From positions 2,599,166 to 2,663,165 of the forward strand of contig NZ_CACSIK010000001.1 in assembly GCF_902705875.1 (NCBI RefSeq): DNA of 64,000 nucleotides. The letters are read 5' to 3'. Below the pieces are notes generated by a model. That model was not told the origin of the DNA. It saw nothing but the letters and a program-made list of their open reading frames with translations, and did no database searches. Position 1 is the first letter of the stretch; every line of letters begins with the position of its first letter. Made by a program: the position numbers and the translations under genes. Positions 37,986 to 47,786 of this stretch are shown one piece after another. The stretch comes from Zhongshania aliphaticivorans. Lineage in GTDB: Bacteria; Pseudomonadota; Gammaproteobacteria; Pseudomonadales; Spongiibacteraceae.

Positions 37986-39607
37986 TCACTCCTCCCAAAT
38001 CAATTTTCCGCTCACAGACTGCTCCACAAGTATTTTCGTGGCTGCTTCAATCTCATTTCGCTTAAGTTTCATCGTGGGAGTTAATAAACCATTTTCAATG
38101 GTCCAAGGTGATTTTACGACAATCAATCTATCCAATCTTTCATGTGACTCTACCGCAGCATTTACCGAGTCCAATGTCGCTAACAAGGTTTTTTCAACCG
38201 CAGCCTTGGACTGCCCATGCTGTGCATTCAACACCACCAAGGCCACCGGCTGAGGCATACCTGAGCCGACTACGCAAGATTGCTCAATATAAATATTTGC
38301 TTCTACAAGCGACTCAAGAGGCACCGGCGCAACATATTTACCCTTCGCTGTTTTAAATTGCTCCTTCACTCGCCCGGTAATACGCCAAGAGCCATCGGCA
38401 TTCTTTATTGCCTTGTCACCGGTTTTAAACCAGTCGCCCTCAAACGAGGATTCGGTCGCCTCGGGATTGTTGTAGTACTCCTTAAACACGGGTTCTCCGC
38501 GAACCATTAATTCACCTTCCGCCGACAACTTCAGTTCCAGCTCATCAAAAGGTGTACCAATCGTGCCCAAGTGTGCAGCTTGAAAAGGCGAGTTACCCGT
38601 GGCCGCACCAGACAATTCGGTCATTCCCCAGCCTTCACCAATATTTACCCCCAAGCGCTGCCACCACGTTAATAAACTAGGCGAAATAGGAGCCGTGCCG
38701 GAGCCAAAAGAACCACAACAGCTAAAGCCAAGCTGCTGCCGAATGCGTTTCGCAAATAACTTGCCCAAAACCGGAATCGACAATATTACTTGTAAACGAT
38801 GATCTGGGACTTTTGCGAGAATCTGGGCTTGGAATTTTGCCCATAACCTTGGCACTGACAAAAATACCGTCACCTTGGCGTACTTCAAGTCGCTTACAAA
38901 TGTCTCTAATGACTCATTAAAAAATATTTGAATGTCATCGCCATTGTCACCAAACTACGCTCTGTAATATGCGCCATTGGCAAATAGGACAGTACTCGGT
39001 CACCTGAATCACTATACATCACGGACAAGGCCGAAGCCGCAGACTCTAGATTTCGCCCCGTTAGCACCACGCCCTTAGGCTGCCCCGTGCTACCGCTGGT
39101 GTAGACTAAGGTGTAAACATCGTCCAACTCAGGAACACAGACATCGTCAAGCGGCTGAAACTCCGATAACCAATCATTCCACTGAATGTCGGCCTTCACC
39201 ATATCATAAGGAAAGCCAATGGTTGGCAAGTTCGGATTGCCCGCCTGCAAGGCGCTATAATCATCTAGCTTGCCAACAAAAATCGCTTTACTCGCACTAT
39301 GCTCCAACACATAGGCAATAGTGCTCTCCCCTGCGGTGTAGTAAATAGGCACGCTAATGTAGCCCGCCATAGCAATGGCTATATCAGCGATAATCCATTC
39401 AGCTGAGTTTTTCGCCAATATTGCAATCTTGTCACCGCGTTCATAGCCCTGACTTTGCAGTCCGGCAGCGATTTTTCTGGCCTGAGTAGCAACATCAAGC
39501 CAGGTATAGGCAGTCCATTCACCACCCTTAGCTTGATGCAAATACAGCGCATTTGGCTTGGATTCAACTCGATTCAAAAACTGCCTGACTGGGTGCACTG
39601 CACTCAT
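37986..39607 (-). pseudogene. Frameshifted long-chain acyl-CoA synthetase (AMP-binding)
   Basis: Two adjacent frames make up one adenylate-forming enzyme. The N-terminal part runs from an ATG at 39607 (AAGGA 6 bases upstream) and contains YTSGSTGQPKGVVLTGRN and SYLPMAHITERS. The C-terminal part contains SVPRLWAKFQ, GEGWGMTELSG, WFKTGDK and TAKGKYVAPVPLE. Near 38940 the first frame ends after the sequence diverges into FKYFLMSH. The +1-shifted frame continues correctly as GDDIQIFFNESLETFVSDL and joins the second part. The family normally has a few more residues here, so a small out-of-frame deletion is likely. The gene is probably inactive unless this is a sequencing error. Confidence 0.85.
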
Positions 39608-39853
39608 ATTCATTCCTTGTTTATTATAAAAAAATGAGATCATCGCCAATGCGACAATTGTCCATTAATCAGGACTGTATGGTCTGAAGCCAAAATAAAG
39701 CTTCTTTAGATGCAATACAACACACTTACAGCGAATTAATGATGACGAGGTGCCCAATTCATTGCGCAAATCTTTATCTACAACAAGCAAGGGAAAATCA
39801 TAAGGCCAGACATAAAGCTTGTATTTTCGTCCAACACCAATGCCGCTATAAAT

Positions 39854-41254
39854 TTAATGAGTATTAGATAAGAGAAAAGCCGGTTGATCAATAATATCCG
39901 CTAGCTGCTGCAAGCCTTCCTCCCAGGTATCACGGCTGATTGGCCCGCCATAACATACGCGCAAGGCCTCTGGGGGATTGTTATCAGTACTAAATGCGGC
40001 GCTGGCAACTGCGCTCACACCCACAGAGCGAAGATGTACAGCCAATTCGGAGGGATTCCAGTTGGAGGCCTTAGATAATTTAAGCCACAAATGAAACGCT
40101 CCCTTGGCACCAGAAATCCGATTGCGGCCCAAGTATTTCTCTGCAAGCTTAAGGCGAGCGGCGCCTTCATTACAGACCGCTTTTAGCATCATTTCTGCAG
40201 TGCCATCCATAATCCAGGCGGTGACCAAGGCGTCTGTCAGCGGGCTGGACATAACCGATAAGGCTCGCATTGCGCCCGCCACCCGCTGGGCCTGGCGCTT
40301 ACTGGGGGCATGCAAGAACGCTGAACGCAAACCTGGGCCAAAGCATTTGGCCGTGCCGGTAATGTAATACGTTAATTCAGGCGCGAGATCTGCAAAGGGC
40401 GTTACCGGCTCATTGGTCAGCATGGTATAGGCATCGTCTTCAACAATCGGAATGCTATAACGCAGGGCGACGTCCGCTAAACTCTGACGACGACTTAAGG
40501 GGATAGTGGTCGTAGTGGGGTTGTGAATGGTGGGGTTTAGATACAGCACAGCGACTCGGCCCTTCTTGCAGGCCTCTTCAAATGCCCTTGGCAAGGGTCC
40601 GTGCATATCGCGCTCGAGGGAGTGCAGGGTTAGGCCCAGCTGCGCCGCGATCGCTTTCATTCCCGGATACACCAAGCTTTCGACACACACTAGCTGCCCC
40701 GGCAAGACCAATTGTGTCATCAGCCCAACCAGCGCACTGTGAATACCTGGGCAAATAAGCACCTGCTCTAGTCGCGCATTGCTAAGGCGTCGATCCAGCC
40801 AAATCAGCGCCGCTTCCCGGTCGTGCCGCCCGCCGCCAAAGGATTGATAACGAAGCAAAGAATACAGGTCGCGCTGTGCCAAAACCGCAATAGCGCTGTC
40901 CCGGACTTGCTCTATCAAGGTGGGGATCGCCGGTTCAATTAACAAATTCATCGTCATCTCATAGCCGCCTTTAACGGGGCCAAGAGACACTGTCTTACCT
41001 TTGACAAAGCTACCGGAACCGGGGTGCGACTCTATTAAACCTCGACGCTTGGCTTCATTGTAAGCCCGCGCGGCGGTGGTGTAATTGATACCGAGTGCCG
41101 CCGCCAAATCACGTAAGGTCGGTAACCTATCTCGAGCCTGAAATCGGCCCGACTCGACGTCTTCATCAATTAAATCAGCAATTAGCAGATACGCTGGCCG
41201 ACCTTTTTCTTTCTCTAGGGTTTTTGCCCAGCGTTGAAGTTCTGTCTCATTCAT
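39854..41254 (-). CDS. MocR-type regulator (GntR HTH fused to aminotransferase class I domain)
   Basis: A 466-residue PLP-dependent transcription factor. The N-terminal winged helix (about 15-85; LPTLRDLAAALGINYTTAARAY and LIESHPGSGSFV) is followed by a fold-type I aminotransferase domain, with VEDDAY for PLP binding and the Schiff-base Lys in GTAKCFGPGLRSAF. Divergent placement to the Nit1C operon, with 344 bases between, and the repeated elements there make it the likely regulator of that cluster. The effector would be an amino acid- or amine-like nitrogen compound, by analogy with other MocR proteins. This differs from the sigma-54-type NitA regulator that I recall for the Pseudomonas Nit1C cluster. 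Confidence 0.93.
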   Translation of the reverse strand: MNETELQRWAKTLEKEKGRPAYLLIADLIDEDVESGRFQARDRLPTLRDLAAALGINYTTAARAYNEAKRRGLIESHPGSGSFVKGKTVSLGPVKGGYEMTMNLLIEPAIPTLIEQVRDSAIAVLAQRDLYSLLRYQSFGGGRHDREAALIWLDRRLSNARLEQVLICPGIHSALVGLMTQLVLPGQLVCVESLVYPGMKAIAAQLGLTLHSLERDMHGPLPRAFEEACKKGRVAVLYLNPTIHNPTTTTIPLSRRQSLADVALRYSIPIVEDDAYTMLTNEPVTPFADLAPELTYYITGTAKCFGPGLRSAFLHAPSKRQAQRVAGAMRALSVMSSPLTDALVTAWIMDGTAEMMLKAVCNEGAARLKLAEKYLGRNRISGAKGAFHLWLKLSKASNWNPSELAVHLRSVGVSAVASAAFSTDNNPPEALRVCYGGPISRDTWEEGLQQLADIIDQPAFLLSNTH

Positions 41255-41598
41255 AAATCGATAACTCAGTTCTTAGATCAAATTGCAAAATTGATCGTAT
41301 CATTTAATAAAATTGATTGCATTACGCGGCCGTACCTAACGCCTTTGCCCCACCGGCTTGCACACAAGCACAAATACAGTGCATAGCAAGCACCCCATCA
41401 ACAAACGCTATTGCGGCAGCAAATCCAGACTAAAAATTATTTTTAACAAATATCCAATTAGTGAGCCGGACTTGATTGCATATTGATTGCAATCAAAAAT
41501 AAATTGATTGGCATATTGATTGCAAAATTAAAATCGCATCACTGAACAATATAGCAGTGATCATTACTTTCAAATAGTCCAACTGGAGAGACGCAGTC
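41255..41598. promoter_or_regulatory. Divergent promoter region with TTGATTGCA repeats (putative MocR operator)
   Basis: Copies of TTGATTGCA start at 41472, 41483, 41504 (with one inserted G) and 41516, plus one at about 41313 and a partial reverse copy near 41283. The copy at 41483-41496 forms a perfect 14-bp palindrome, TTGATTGCAATCAA. Offsets of 11, 21 and 12 bp place the copies on one face of the helix. Direct or inverted repeats of this sort are typical of MocR operators. The cluster of sites is 75-127 bases upstream of nitB. Confidence 0.78.
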
Positions 41599-42081
41599 AT
41601 GCCAAAAGTAACCCATGAAAAGCACAAAGCGGGCGATTTTTTTGTTGATTACGAGGAAAAGGTATTCGAGGACGTAAAAGCGGAAGCCGGCCAAAAAGCA
41701 CTGGTCACCTTTCACACCGTCGCCTTCGAAGGCTCAATCGGCTTCGTTAATATGCTGCAGGCCACCCGCCTACTGCGCAAAGGTTTTGAAACCTCAATAT
41801 TGTTATACGGCCCTGGGGTAACGCTAGGACTACAAAGAGGCTTTCCCACACTTGGCGACGAAGCGTTTCCCGGCCATCTCAACTTCAACAATCAGCTGAC
41901 TAAATTTATGGCTGAGGGCGGCAAAGTCTATGCCTGTCGCTTCGCGCTGCAAGCACTTTACGGTCACGGTGAGCCCTCACTTATTGACGGCATCTGCCCG
42001 ATCAACCCTTTAGACGTGCTTGATCTGAAGCTGCTTCATATCAAAGACAATGCCGTAATTATCGATACTTGGACTGTGTAA
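41599..42081 (+). CDS. nitB: NitB: MSMEG_0572/Sll0783 family nitrogen starvation response protein
   Basis: A 160-residue cytoplasmic protein, first gene of the Nit1C cluster. It has no catalytic motif I can identify, but the sequence around [33 protein letters not shown] and [13 protein letters not shown] is characteristic of the MSMEG_0572/Sll0783 family (DsrE-like fold is possible). GGAGAG precedes the ATG. It is followed after 8 bases by the nitrilase gene. The biochemical role of the family is unknown. Confidence 0.92.
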   Translation: MPKVTHEKHKAGDFFVDYEEKVFEDVKAEAGQKALVTFHTVAFEGSIGFVNMLQATRLLRKGFETSILLYGPGVTLGLQRGFPTLGDEAFPGHLNFNNQLTKFMAEGGKVYACRFALQALYGHGEPSLIDGICPINPLDVLDLKLLHIKDNAVIIDTWTV

Positions 42082-42089
42082 GGAGCACA

Positions 42090-43118
42090 ATGATGGCGCA
42101 GTGTAAAACGATACGCGCCGCGGCTGTTCAGCTCTCTCCAGATTTGGGGAGCGCTGAAGGTACGCTGGCTAAAGTGCTAAACACCATTGACGACGCTGCC
42201 GCAAAGGGCGTTGAGCTTATTGTGTTTCCAGAAACCTTCGTTCCCTATTACCCCTATTTTTCATTCGTATACCCACCCGTGGCCTCTGGCCCCGAGCACC
42301 TGCGCCTTTACGAAGAGGCCGTGCTGGTTCCCGGCCCAATAACCCGCGCTGTTGCGGAACGCGCTCGGGCAAGAGAGATGGTGGTGGTACTCGGCGTCAA
42401 CGAACGCGACAACGGCAGCCTGTATAACACCCAATTAATTTTTGACGCTGACGGACAGCTGGTACTAAAGCGTCGCAAACTAACACCCACCTTTCACGAG
42501 CGCATGATCTGGGGGCAAGGCGATGCCTCTGGCTTGAAAGTCGCGGAGACTCGGGTAGGACGTGTCGGCGCATTAGCCTGCTGGGAACACTACAACCCGC
42601 TAGCGCGCTACGCGCTGATGACCCAACACGAACAGATTCATTGCAGCCAATTCCCTGGTTCACTTGTCGGCCCAATTTTCGCTGATCAAATAGAGGCCAC
42701 AATACGTCACCACGCATTAGAAGCGGGCTGCTTTGTTGTCAACTCCACCGGCTGGTTAAGTGATGAGCAAATAGCATCCATCACCTCGGACCCCAAATTA
42801 CAGCGCTCACTCCGCCACGGCTGCAATACCGCCATTGTTTCGCCAGAGGGCGTGCACCTGGCAACACCGCTGCGCGAAGGTGAAGGGCTCGTCATTGCCG
42901 ACCTCGACTTCAATTTAATTACCAAGCGGAAACGCATGATGGATTCCGTAGGCCATTACGCCCGCCCCGAACTCCTTAGCCTGTTGATTAACGACAAGCC
43001 CAGCAGCTACAGCCAAGCCATGCCTAGCACCACCCACACCATAACGGGAGAACTCTGCGATGAAGCCGAAGCCAAGCTCGATGCCCACAAGCCACTCACC
43101 ACAGCGGATGATTACTGA
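42090..43118 (+). CDS. nitC: NitC: nitrilase of the Nit1C cluster (Nit6803 family)
   Basis: Carbon-nitrogen hydrolase of 342 residues, starting at the ATG at 42090 with AAGGAG just upstream. The catalytic triad is complete: Glu in [12 protein letters not shown], Lys in [17 protein letters not shown], and Cys in [17 protein letters not shown]. These motifs match aliphatic nitrilases of the Nit6803 type, which hydrolyse nitriles to acids and ammonia. In cyanotrophic Pseudomonas the homologous NitC is needed for growth on cyanide. The 3' end overlaps the start of nitD. Confidence 0.94.
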   Translation: MMAQCKTIRAAAVQLSPDLGSAEGTLAKVLNTIDDAAAKGVELIVFPETFVPYYPYFSFVYPPVASGPEHLRLYEEAVLVPGPITRAVAERARAREMVVVLGVNERDNGSLYNTQLIFDADGQLVLKRRKLTPTFHERMIWGQGDASGLKVAETRVGRVGALACWEHYNPLARYALMTQHEQIHCSQFPGSLVGPIFADQIEATIRHHALEAGCFVVNSTGWLSDEQIASITSDPKLQRSLRHGCNTAIVSPEGVHLATPLREGEGLVIADLDFNLITKRKRMMDSVGHYARPELLSLLINDKPSSYSQAMPSTTHTITGELCDEAEAKLDAHKPLTTADDY

Positions 43119-44175
43119 GCTACAAACCCAAGGTTTACGACTAGCAAGTGGCAAGAGCACACAGTTACGACGCAAAGGTGGCGCCGGCCCCAGCGATCAC
43201 CAAGCTATTACCATTGGCGACACCACCGTCATGGTGCCGGTTTACAGCGACAGCGCTTGGGAGTCTCCCTTTTCAGTGGATGAGTCCAATGACCGCAACT
43301 CACTGAACCAAGATGGCATCCCGCTAGCCGACATCACTTTTGTGAATAACCCAAAATTTTATGAGCTGCATACTGCTGACGGTATTCCCTACTCCCATAT
43401 CGCCACGCTCCACAGCCGCGACGTGTTGGCAACTACGGTACTGCAAACCTGCATTCGCTATGAGAGTCGTCGCAAGGCCTGTAAATTCTGCTCAATTGGT
43501 CAATCGCTAAGAGCCGGGCGCACCATTGCCCACAAAACGCCGCAACAACTTGCCGAGGTCGCCAAAGCTGCCGTGGAGCTGGACGGCATTCAACACATGG
43601 TGATGACAACAGGCACACCCGCCACACCGGATCGTGGCGCGGCGGTACTTTGCGACAGCGCCCTTGCGATTAAGGCCGCCGTTGACCTGCCCATTCAAGG
43701 TCAGTGTGAGCCGCCAAAAGACCCCATTTGGTATCAACGCATGAAAGATGCTGGCATCGATGCCCTGGGCATGCATTTAGAAGTAGTGACCCCAGCACTG
43801 CGCGATGAACTGATGCCCGGCAAGGCAGAACTGACGATGGACGTCTATATGCAGGCCTTCGCTGATGCGGTTGCAGTCTTTGGTCGCGGCCAAGTTAGTA
43901 CCTATATTTTAGCGGGACTGGGCGACAGTGCTGAGGCGATTACAGCGTGCTGCGAAAAACTGATCGCCTTAGGTGTTTACCCCTTTGTTGTGCCCTTTGT
44001 ACCGATCCGCGGCACTCCTTTAGAAGACCACCCAGCACCTACCGCCGATTTTATGGAACCGCTGTTAGAGACCATTGCTGCCCAGCTCGCTAGCGGCCAA
44101 TTGCGCTCAACGGATATTAAAGCTGGCTGCGGACGCTGCGGAGCCTGCTCAACCTTATCCAAGTACGAGCACTGA
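43108..44175 (+). CDS. nitD: NitD: MSMEG_0568 family radical SAM protein
   Basis: Radical SAM enzyme of 355 residues. I choose the ATG at 43108, overlapping the nitC stop by 11 bases, because the family begins with [11 protein letters not shown]; starts at 43060 or 43081 are possible. The [4Fe-4S] cysteines are in [18 protein letters not shown] (spacing Cx9Cx2C). A C-terminal Cys cluster, [11 protein letters not shown], may bind an auxiliary cluster or stabilise the fold. The early [14 protein letters not shown] motif is typical for this biotin-synthase-like family. The reaction is unknown. Confidence 0.93.
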   Translation: MITELQTQGLRLASGKSTQLRRKGGAGPSDHQAITIGDTTVMVPVYSDSAWESPFSVDESNDRNSLNQDGIPLADITFVNNPKFYELHTADGIPYSHIATLHSRDVLATTVLQTCIRYESRRKACKFCSIGQSLRAGRTIAHKTPQQLAEVAKAAVELDGIQHMVMTTGTPATPDRGAAVLCDSALAIKAAVDLPIQGQCEPPKDPIWYQRMKDAGIDALGMHLEVVTPALRDELMPGKAELTMDVYMQAFADAVAVFGRGQVSTYILAGLGDSAEAITACCEKLIALGVYPFVVPFVPIRGTPLEDHPAPTADFMEPLLETIAAQLASGQLRSTDIKAGCGRCGACSTLSKYEH

Positions 44176-44189
44176 GGAGGCGAAAAGCC

Positions 44190-44876
44190 ATGACTAGCAG
44201 CCAAGACCCAAAACATCTGCGCGCGCATTTAGCGGATCACACGCAATCTTACAGTGGCTTTACCATCAAATGGGCCAGCTTACCCTGGGAAGTAAATGAA
44301 GCTCAGGCATTGCGGCGCAGAGTCTTTTGCGAGGAGCAAAGGCTGTTTGAGCGCGACGACCTAGATGTCTTAGACCAGCGAGCGACGGTTGATACATCGA
44401 CAGATCAACAAGCCCGAATCCTTGTGGCGCTGGGCAGCCTATGTGGCTGGCATGAACAAATTGTTGCCACGGTGCGCATTCACCAAGAAGCCCCCGGTGT
44501 TTGGTACGGCTCTAGGCTGGCGGTAGATAAGCATTTTCGACGTCAAGGCAAGCTTGGCGCCAGTCTAATCAAACTTGCGGTGTCCAGCGCCTACGCCCTT
44601 GGCTGTGAATGCTTTTTAGCCAATGTGCAATTGCAAAACCAAGCGTTATTTGAACGCCTGCATTGGCAACGTATTGGCAGCAATGTGGTTCGTGACCAAG
44701 AGCACGCGCTCATGCAGGCCAACTTGGATTTTTACCCACCCTTCACCACCCCCTACAGTGGATTTATTGTTCGCAACCAACACCGCCGGAGACCCCAGAA
44801 AGAGCTTGCGCCAAACCTACTATTACCGATGCAGGAACTTGAGGGCAGCGGGCAGATAGGAGCGCAATCGCTATGA
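44190..44876 (+). CDS. nitE: NitE: GNAT acetyltransferase (MSMEG_0567/Sll0786 family)
   Basis: A 228-residue GNAT-fold acyltransferase. The acetyl-CoA binding region is SRLAVDKHFRRQGKLGASLIKLAV, with the Q/R-x-x-G-x-G/A variant RRQGKLGA. It is preceded by the strand IVATVRIHQEA and followed by CFLANVQLQNQALFERLHW. In mycobacteria this domain is fused to the following AIR-synthase domain; here, as in cyanobacteria, they are separate genes overlapping by 4 bases (ATGA). The acceptor substrate is unknown. Confidence 0.92.
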   Translation: MTSSQDPKHLRAHLADHTQSYSGFTIKWASLPWEVNEAQALRRRVFCEEQRLFERDDLDVLDQRATVDTSTDQQARILVALGSLCGWHEQIVATVRIHQEAPGVWYGSRLAVDKHFRRQGKLGASLIKLAVSSAYALGCECFLANVQLQNQALFERLHWQRIGSNVVRDQEHALMQANLDFYPPFTTPYSGFIVRNQHRRRPQKELAPNLLLPMQELEGSGQIGAQSL

Positions 44877-45880
44877 ATCTGCGCCAATTATTAGATCAGG
44901 TTTACCGGCATTCAGGTATCGACCACAAACGCGACATCAGCCGCTTAGCACCGTATATGCCGCCCCTAGCCAGTGGCCTGCACCCCAACGGCGACGATGC
45001 CGCCGCACTCCCCAGCCCCGATGGCTACACCCTGTTGGCAATGGAGGGGTTTATTGAAGAGTTTGTCGAACACGACCCCTGGTTTGCAGGCTGGTGCGGC
45101 GTCATGGTGAATGTCAGCGACATAGCCGCAATGGGTGGCCGCCCCAGTGCCATCGTCAACGCTATTTGGGACAAGGGCGGGGACAAGGCCGAACGCATCA
45201 TGCAGGGTATGCACGACGCGGCCACCTGCTTCGGCATTTCCTTAGTCGGCGGCCACACCAACCTCCATGCCAATAACACGCAATTGGCGGTCGCGATTAT
45301 GGGCCACGCTAAACAGTTACTCAGCAGCTTTGCCGCCCGGCCAGGCCAAGCTCTGGTGGCCGCCATTGATTTACGCGGCGAATATCGCGCGCCATTTCTT
45401 AATTGGAATGCTGCCACTGGAGCACCGCCAGCAAGACTGCGCGGAGATATCGCACTACTAGCAGAAATTGCCAACAAAAAATTAGCTACCGCCGCAAAAG
45501 ACATTAGCCAAGCAGGATTACTTGGCACCACCGTAATGCTACTTGAAAGCTCTGGTGTTGGCGCAGAAATAGACTTAAGCGCGATTCCGCGCCCCCAAGA
45601 ACCAAGCTGGGCCGACTGGCTTTGTAGCTTTCCCAGCTTTGGATATTTGCTCACTTGCGACCACGACCAATTACCAGCACTGCTAGAAAAATTTCACAGC
45701 CGTGATATTGCCGCCGCTGAAATTGGTCAAATAACGCAAGAACAAAACCTTTTTGTTCATCACCAAGAACAGAGGGAGCTGTTCTGGAATTTAGCCACTT
45801 CCAGCTTAACTGGACTAGGGAAAGTCCCCCGCCATTCACTTCCCGTACAACAACAGAAGGTACAGCCATGCCCGCTCTAA
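44873..45880 (+). CDS. nitF: NitF: AIR synthase-like protein (MSMEG_0567/Sll0787 family)
   Basis: A 335-residue ATP-dependent enzyme of the PurM/SelD/ThiL superfamily. Motifs include GDDAAALP (metal and ATP), GVMVNVSDIAAMGGRPSAIVNA and SLVGGHTN. These enzymes activate an amide or similar oxygen by phosphorylation before attack by a nucleophile, so this may form or activate a C-N bond in the Nit1C product. Overlaps nitE by 4 bases and nitG by 13 bases. Confidence 0.92.
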   Translation: MNLRQLLDQVYRHSGIDHKRDISRLAPYMPPLASGLHPNGDDAAALPSPDGYTLLAMEGFIEEFVEHDPWFAGWCGVMVNVSDIAAMGGRPSAIVNAIWDKGGDKAERIMQGMHDAATCFGISLVGGHTNLHANNTQLAVAIMGHAKQLLSSFAARPGQALVAAIDLRGEYRAPFLNWNAATGAPPARLRGDIALLAEIANKKLATAAKDISQAGLLGTTVMLLESSGVGAEIDLSAIPRPQEPSWADWLCSFPSFGYLLTCDHDQLPALLEKFHSRDIAAAEIGQITQEQNLFVHHQEQRELFWNLATSSLTGLGKVPRHSLPVQQQKVQPCPL

Positions 45881-46155
45881 ATTTCACAGTCCGCTGGCCA
45901 GACAACAGTGTCGATATCTGCTACTCGCCGTCTACGGTACTGCTCGAGCATCTTAAGGAACACCAGCATTACCCGCTCAACGATTTTTTGCATCGTACCC
46001 AGCTTGCGCTAAACAAAGCCAGCGACCGCGTCGAGCAAAAATACGGCTACCAATGCAGCAGCGCAATGGATCAACTCGCCCGTATCAAGACCAAAGCCAA
46101 ACACTTTGGCCAGCACGACAATGAAACCGTCGAAGTTATCAGCATCACCCCCTGA
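45868..46155 (+). CDS. nitG: NitG: MSMEG_0570 family nitrogen starvation response protein
   Basis: A 95-residue protein with the family start (NFTVRWPDN, then ICYSPSTVLLEHL), a central helical segment LNDFLHRTQLALNKASDRVEQKYG, and a C-terminal tail with conserved CSSAMDQL. No catalytic motif is identifiable; it may be a small partner protein. Translationally coupled to nitF. Confidence 0.9.
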   Translation: MPALNFTVRWPDNSVDICYSPSTVLLEHLKEHQHYPLNDFLHRTQLALNKASDRVEQKYGYQCSSAMDQLARIKTKAKHFGQHDNETVEVISITP

Positions 46156-46211
46156 CATGTTGACGCCAACATTTTGTAATAAACGACTTAATATTTTAAG
46201 AGGCACATAAA

Positions 46212-47498
46212 ATGAATACCCAAACTACGCCAAAACAGCATTTGCCTGTCATTATCGTTGGCGGCGGCCAAGCCGGCCTGTCGGTTAGTTATTACTTACA
46301 AGAACAAGAAATCGAGCACTTGGTACTCGAGCGCAAAACCCTGATGCACAGCTGGCAAAGTCAACGCTGGGATTCGTTTACCTTAGTAACCCCAAACTGG
46401 CAGTGTAATTTACCCGGCCATCCCTATGATAGCGACGAACCAAAGGGCTTTATGCGCCGCGACGATATCGTCGCCTACCTCAAACGCTTTGCCGACAAAG
46501 TAAAGCCGCCGGTACGCGAAGGCGTCACCGTCAATCGCATTAGTATCGCCAGCGACGGCAGTTACGAAGTGACGACCAGTGACGGCAATTACAGCTGCGA
46601 TCAAGTCGTGATTGCTTCAGGTGGCTACCAAGCCCCCATCATCCCCCGCATGGCAGAAAAACTACCCGACGACTTATTCCAAATGCATTCCGCGCAGTAT
46701 AAAAACCCAGAGCAACTCCCCGACGGGGCAGTGCTAGTGGTCGGCTCGGGTCAATCGGGCGCGCAAATCGCCGAAGACCTTCATCTCGCAAAACGCAAAG
46801 TGATTCTTGCCACTGGCGACGCACCACGTGTCGCTCGTCAGTATCGCGGTAAAGACGTGGTGGAATGGCTGCACGACATGGGCTATTACGATATTTCTGT
46901 TGAGCAACACCCTCTGCGCGAAGGTGTCCGCGACAACACCAACCACTATGTCACCGGTCGCGACGGCGGACGCGAAATTGACTTACGTCGCTTCGCTCAA
47001 GAAGGCATGGAACTGTATGGCCTAATGGAAAATTATGACGGAGAAAATTTACTATTTAAAGATAACCTCGCTGCCAATCTAGATCACGCAGACAAGGTCT
47101 ACCGGAATATCAACACTCGCATCGATACTTGGATATCAGAACAAGGTATTGAAGCTCCTGCTGCCACCGAATACAAAGCGGATTGGCAACCTTCTGAAGA
47201 GCGCGGCAAACTGAATTTAGCAGACGCTAACATTGGCAGTGTGCTTTGGTGCATAGGCTACCGCCCCGATTTCGCCTGGCTAGATGCTCCCGTATTCAAC
47301 GGCATGGGACACCCCCAACACACGCGTGGCGTTAGCGCCCAAACCGGCTTATATTTCATTGGCCTACCGTGGTTGCACACTTGGGGCTCAGGGCGCTTTT
47401 CCGGAGTCGCCCGTGATGCCGAATATATTGCTCAACAGATAAAATCACAGGCGGCAGGCGAAGAAGTAAAGAGTGAATTTGCTAGCATTGAAATATAA
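46212..47498 (+). CDS. nitH: NitH: MSMEG_0569 family flavin-dependent oxidoreductase
   Basis: A 428-residue flavoprotein monooxygenase-like enzyme. It has an N-terminal FAD motif (IVGGGQAGLSVSYYL), a second Rossmann motif for NADPH (VVGSGQSGAQIAEDL, about 176-190), and the intervening HSWQSQRWDSFTLVTPNWQCNLPG segment typical of class B flavin monooxygenases. It is the last gene of the Nit1C cluster, 56 bases after nitG. In cyanotrophs the homologous flavin enzyme has been suggested to act with the radical SAM and nitrilase steps; the substrate is unknown. Confidence 0.94.
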   Translation: MNTQTTPKQHLPVIIVGGGQAGLSVSYYLQEQEIEHLVLERKTLMHSWQSQRWDSFTLVTPNWQCNLPGHPYDSDEPKGFMRRDDIVAYLKRFADKVKPPVREGVTVNRISIASDGSYEVTTSDGNYSCDQVVIASGGYQAPIIPRMAEKLPDDLFQMHSAQYKNPEQLPDGAVLVVGSGQSGAQIAEDLHLAKRKVILATGDAPRVARQYRGKDVVEWLHDMGYYDISVEQHPLREGVRDNTNHYVTGRDGGREIDLRRFAQEGMELYGLMENYDGENLLFKDNLAANLDHADKVYRNINTRIDTWISEQGIEAPAATEYKADWQPSEERGKLNLADANIGSVLWCIGYRPDFAWLDAPVFNGMGHPQHTRGVSAQTGLYFIGLPWLHTWGSGRFSGVARDAEYIAQQIKSQAAGEEVKSEFASIEI

Positions 47499-47786
47499 AT
47501 CTGCAAACTAAATATGCCCAGAGGTGCTGGCTTCATGCCTGGCCTCATACCTTGTAAACGCTTTAGTTCATTTTACCTAAAGCGTTTGCAAGCACCATAA
47601 AAATCAGCACGAAAAGGTGTATCACCTTAAAGCAATTCACCCGATAATAACTAGCTAAGCTCGACATTATCAACAACGATGCAGTTAAAAACCAAAGCTA
47701 ATAATGAGTACAAGCATAACTAATTATTTTGACTCATTATTATTTTTAATAAGCCATGCCGTACTCTGTGTTATTCGCTCTGCATT
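47499..47786. terminator. Convergent intergenic region with two long inverted repeats
   Basis: Between the ends of nitH and the first TonB receptor gene. At 47551-47592 a 16-bp stem with one mismatch (CTTGTAAACGCTTTAG pairing with CTAAAGCGTTTGCAAG) surrounds a 10-base loop. At 47700-47741 a 10-bp AT-rich stem (AATAATGAGT pairing with ACTCATTATT) is followed by a T run. The second fits a rho-independent terminator for nitH; the first has no T run and may be a different element. Confidence 0.5.
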
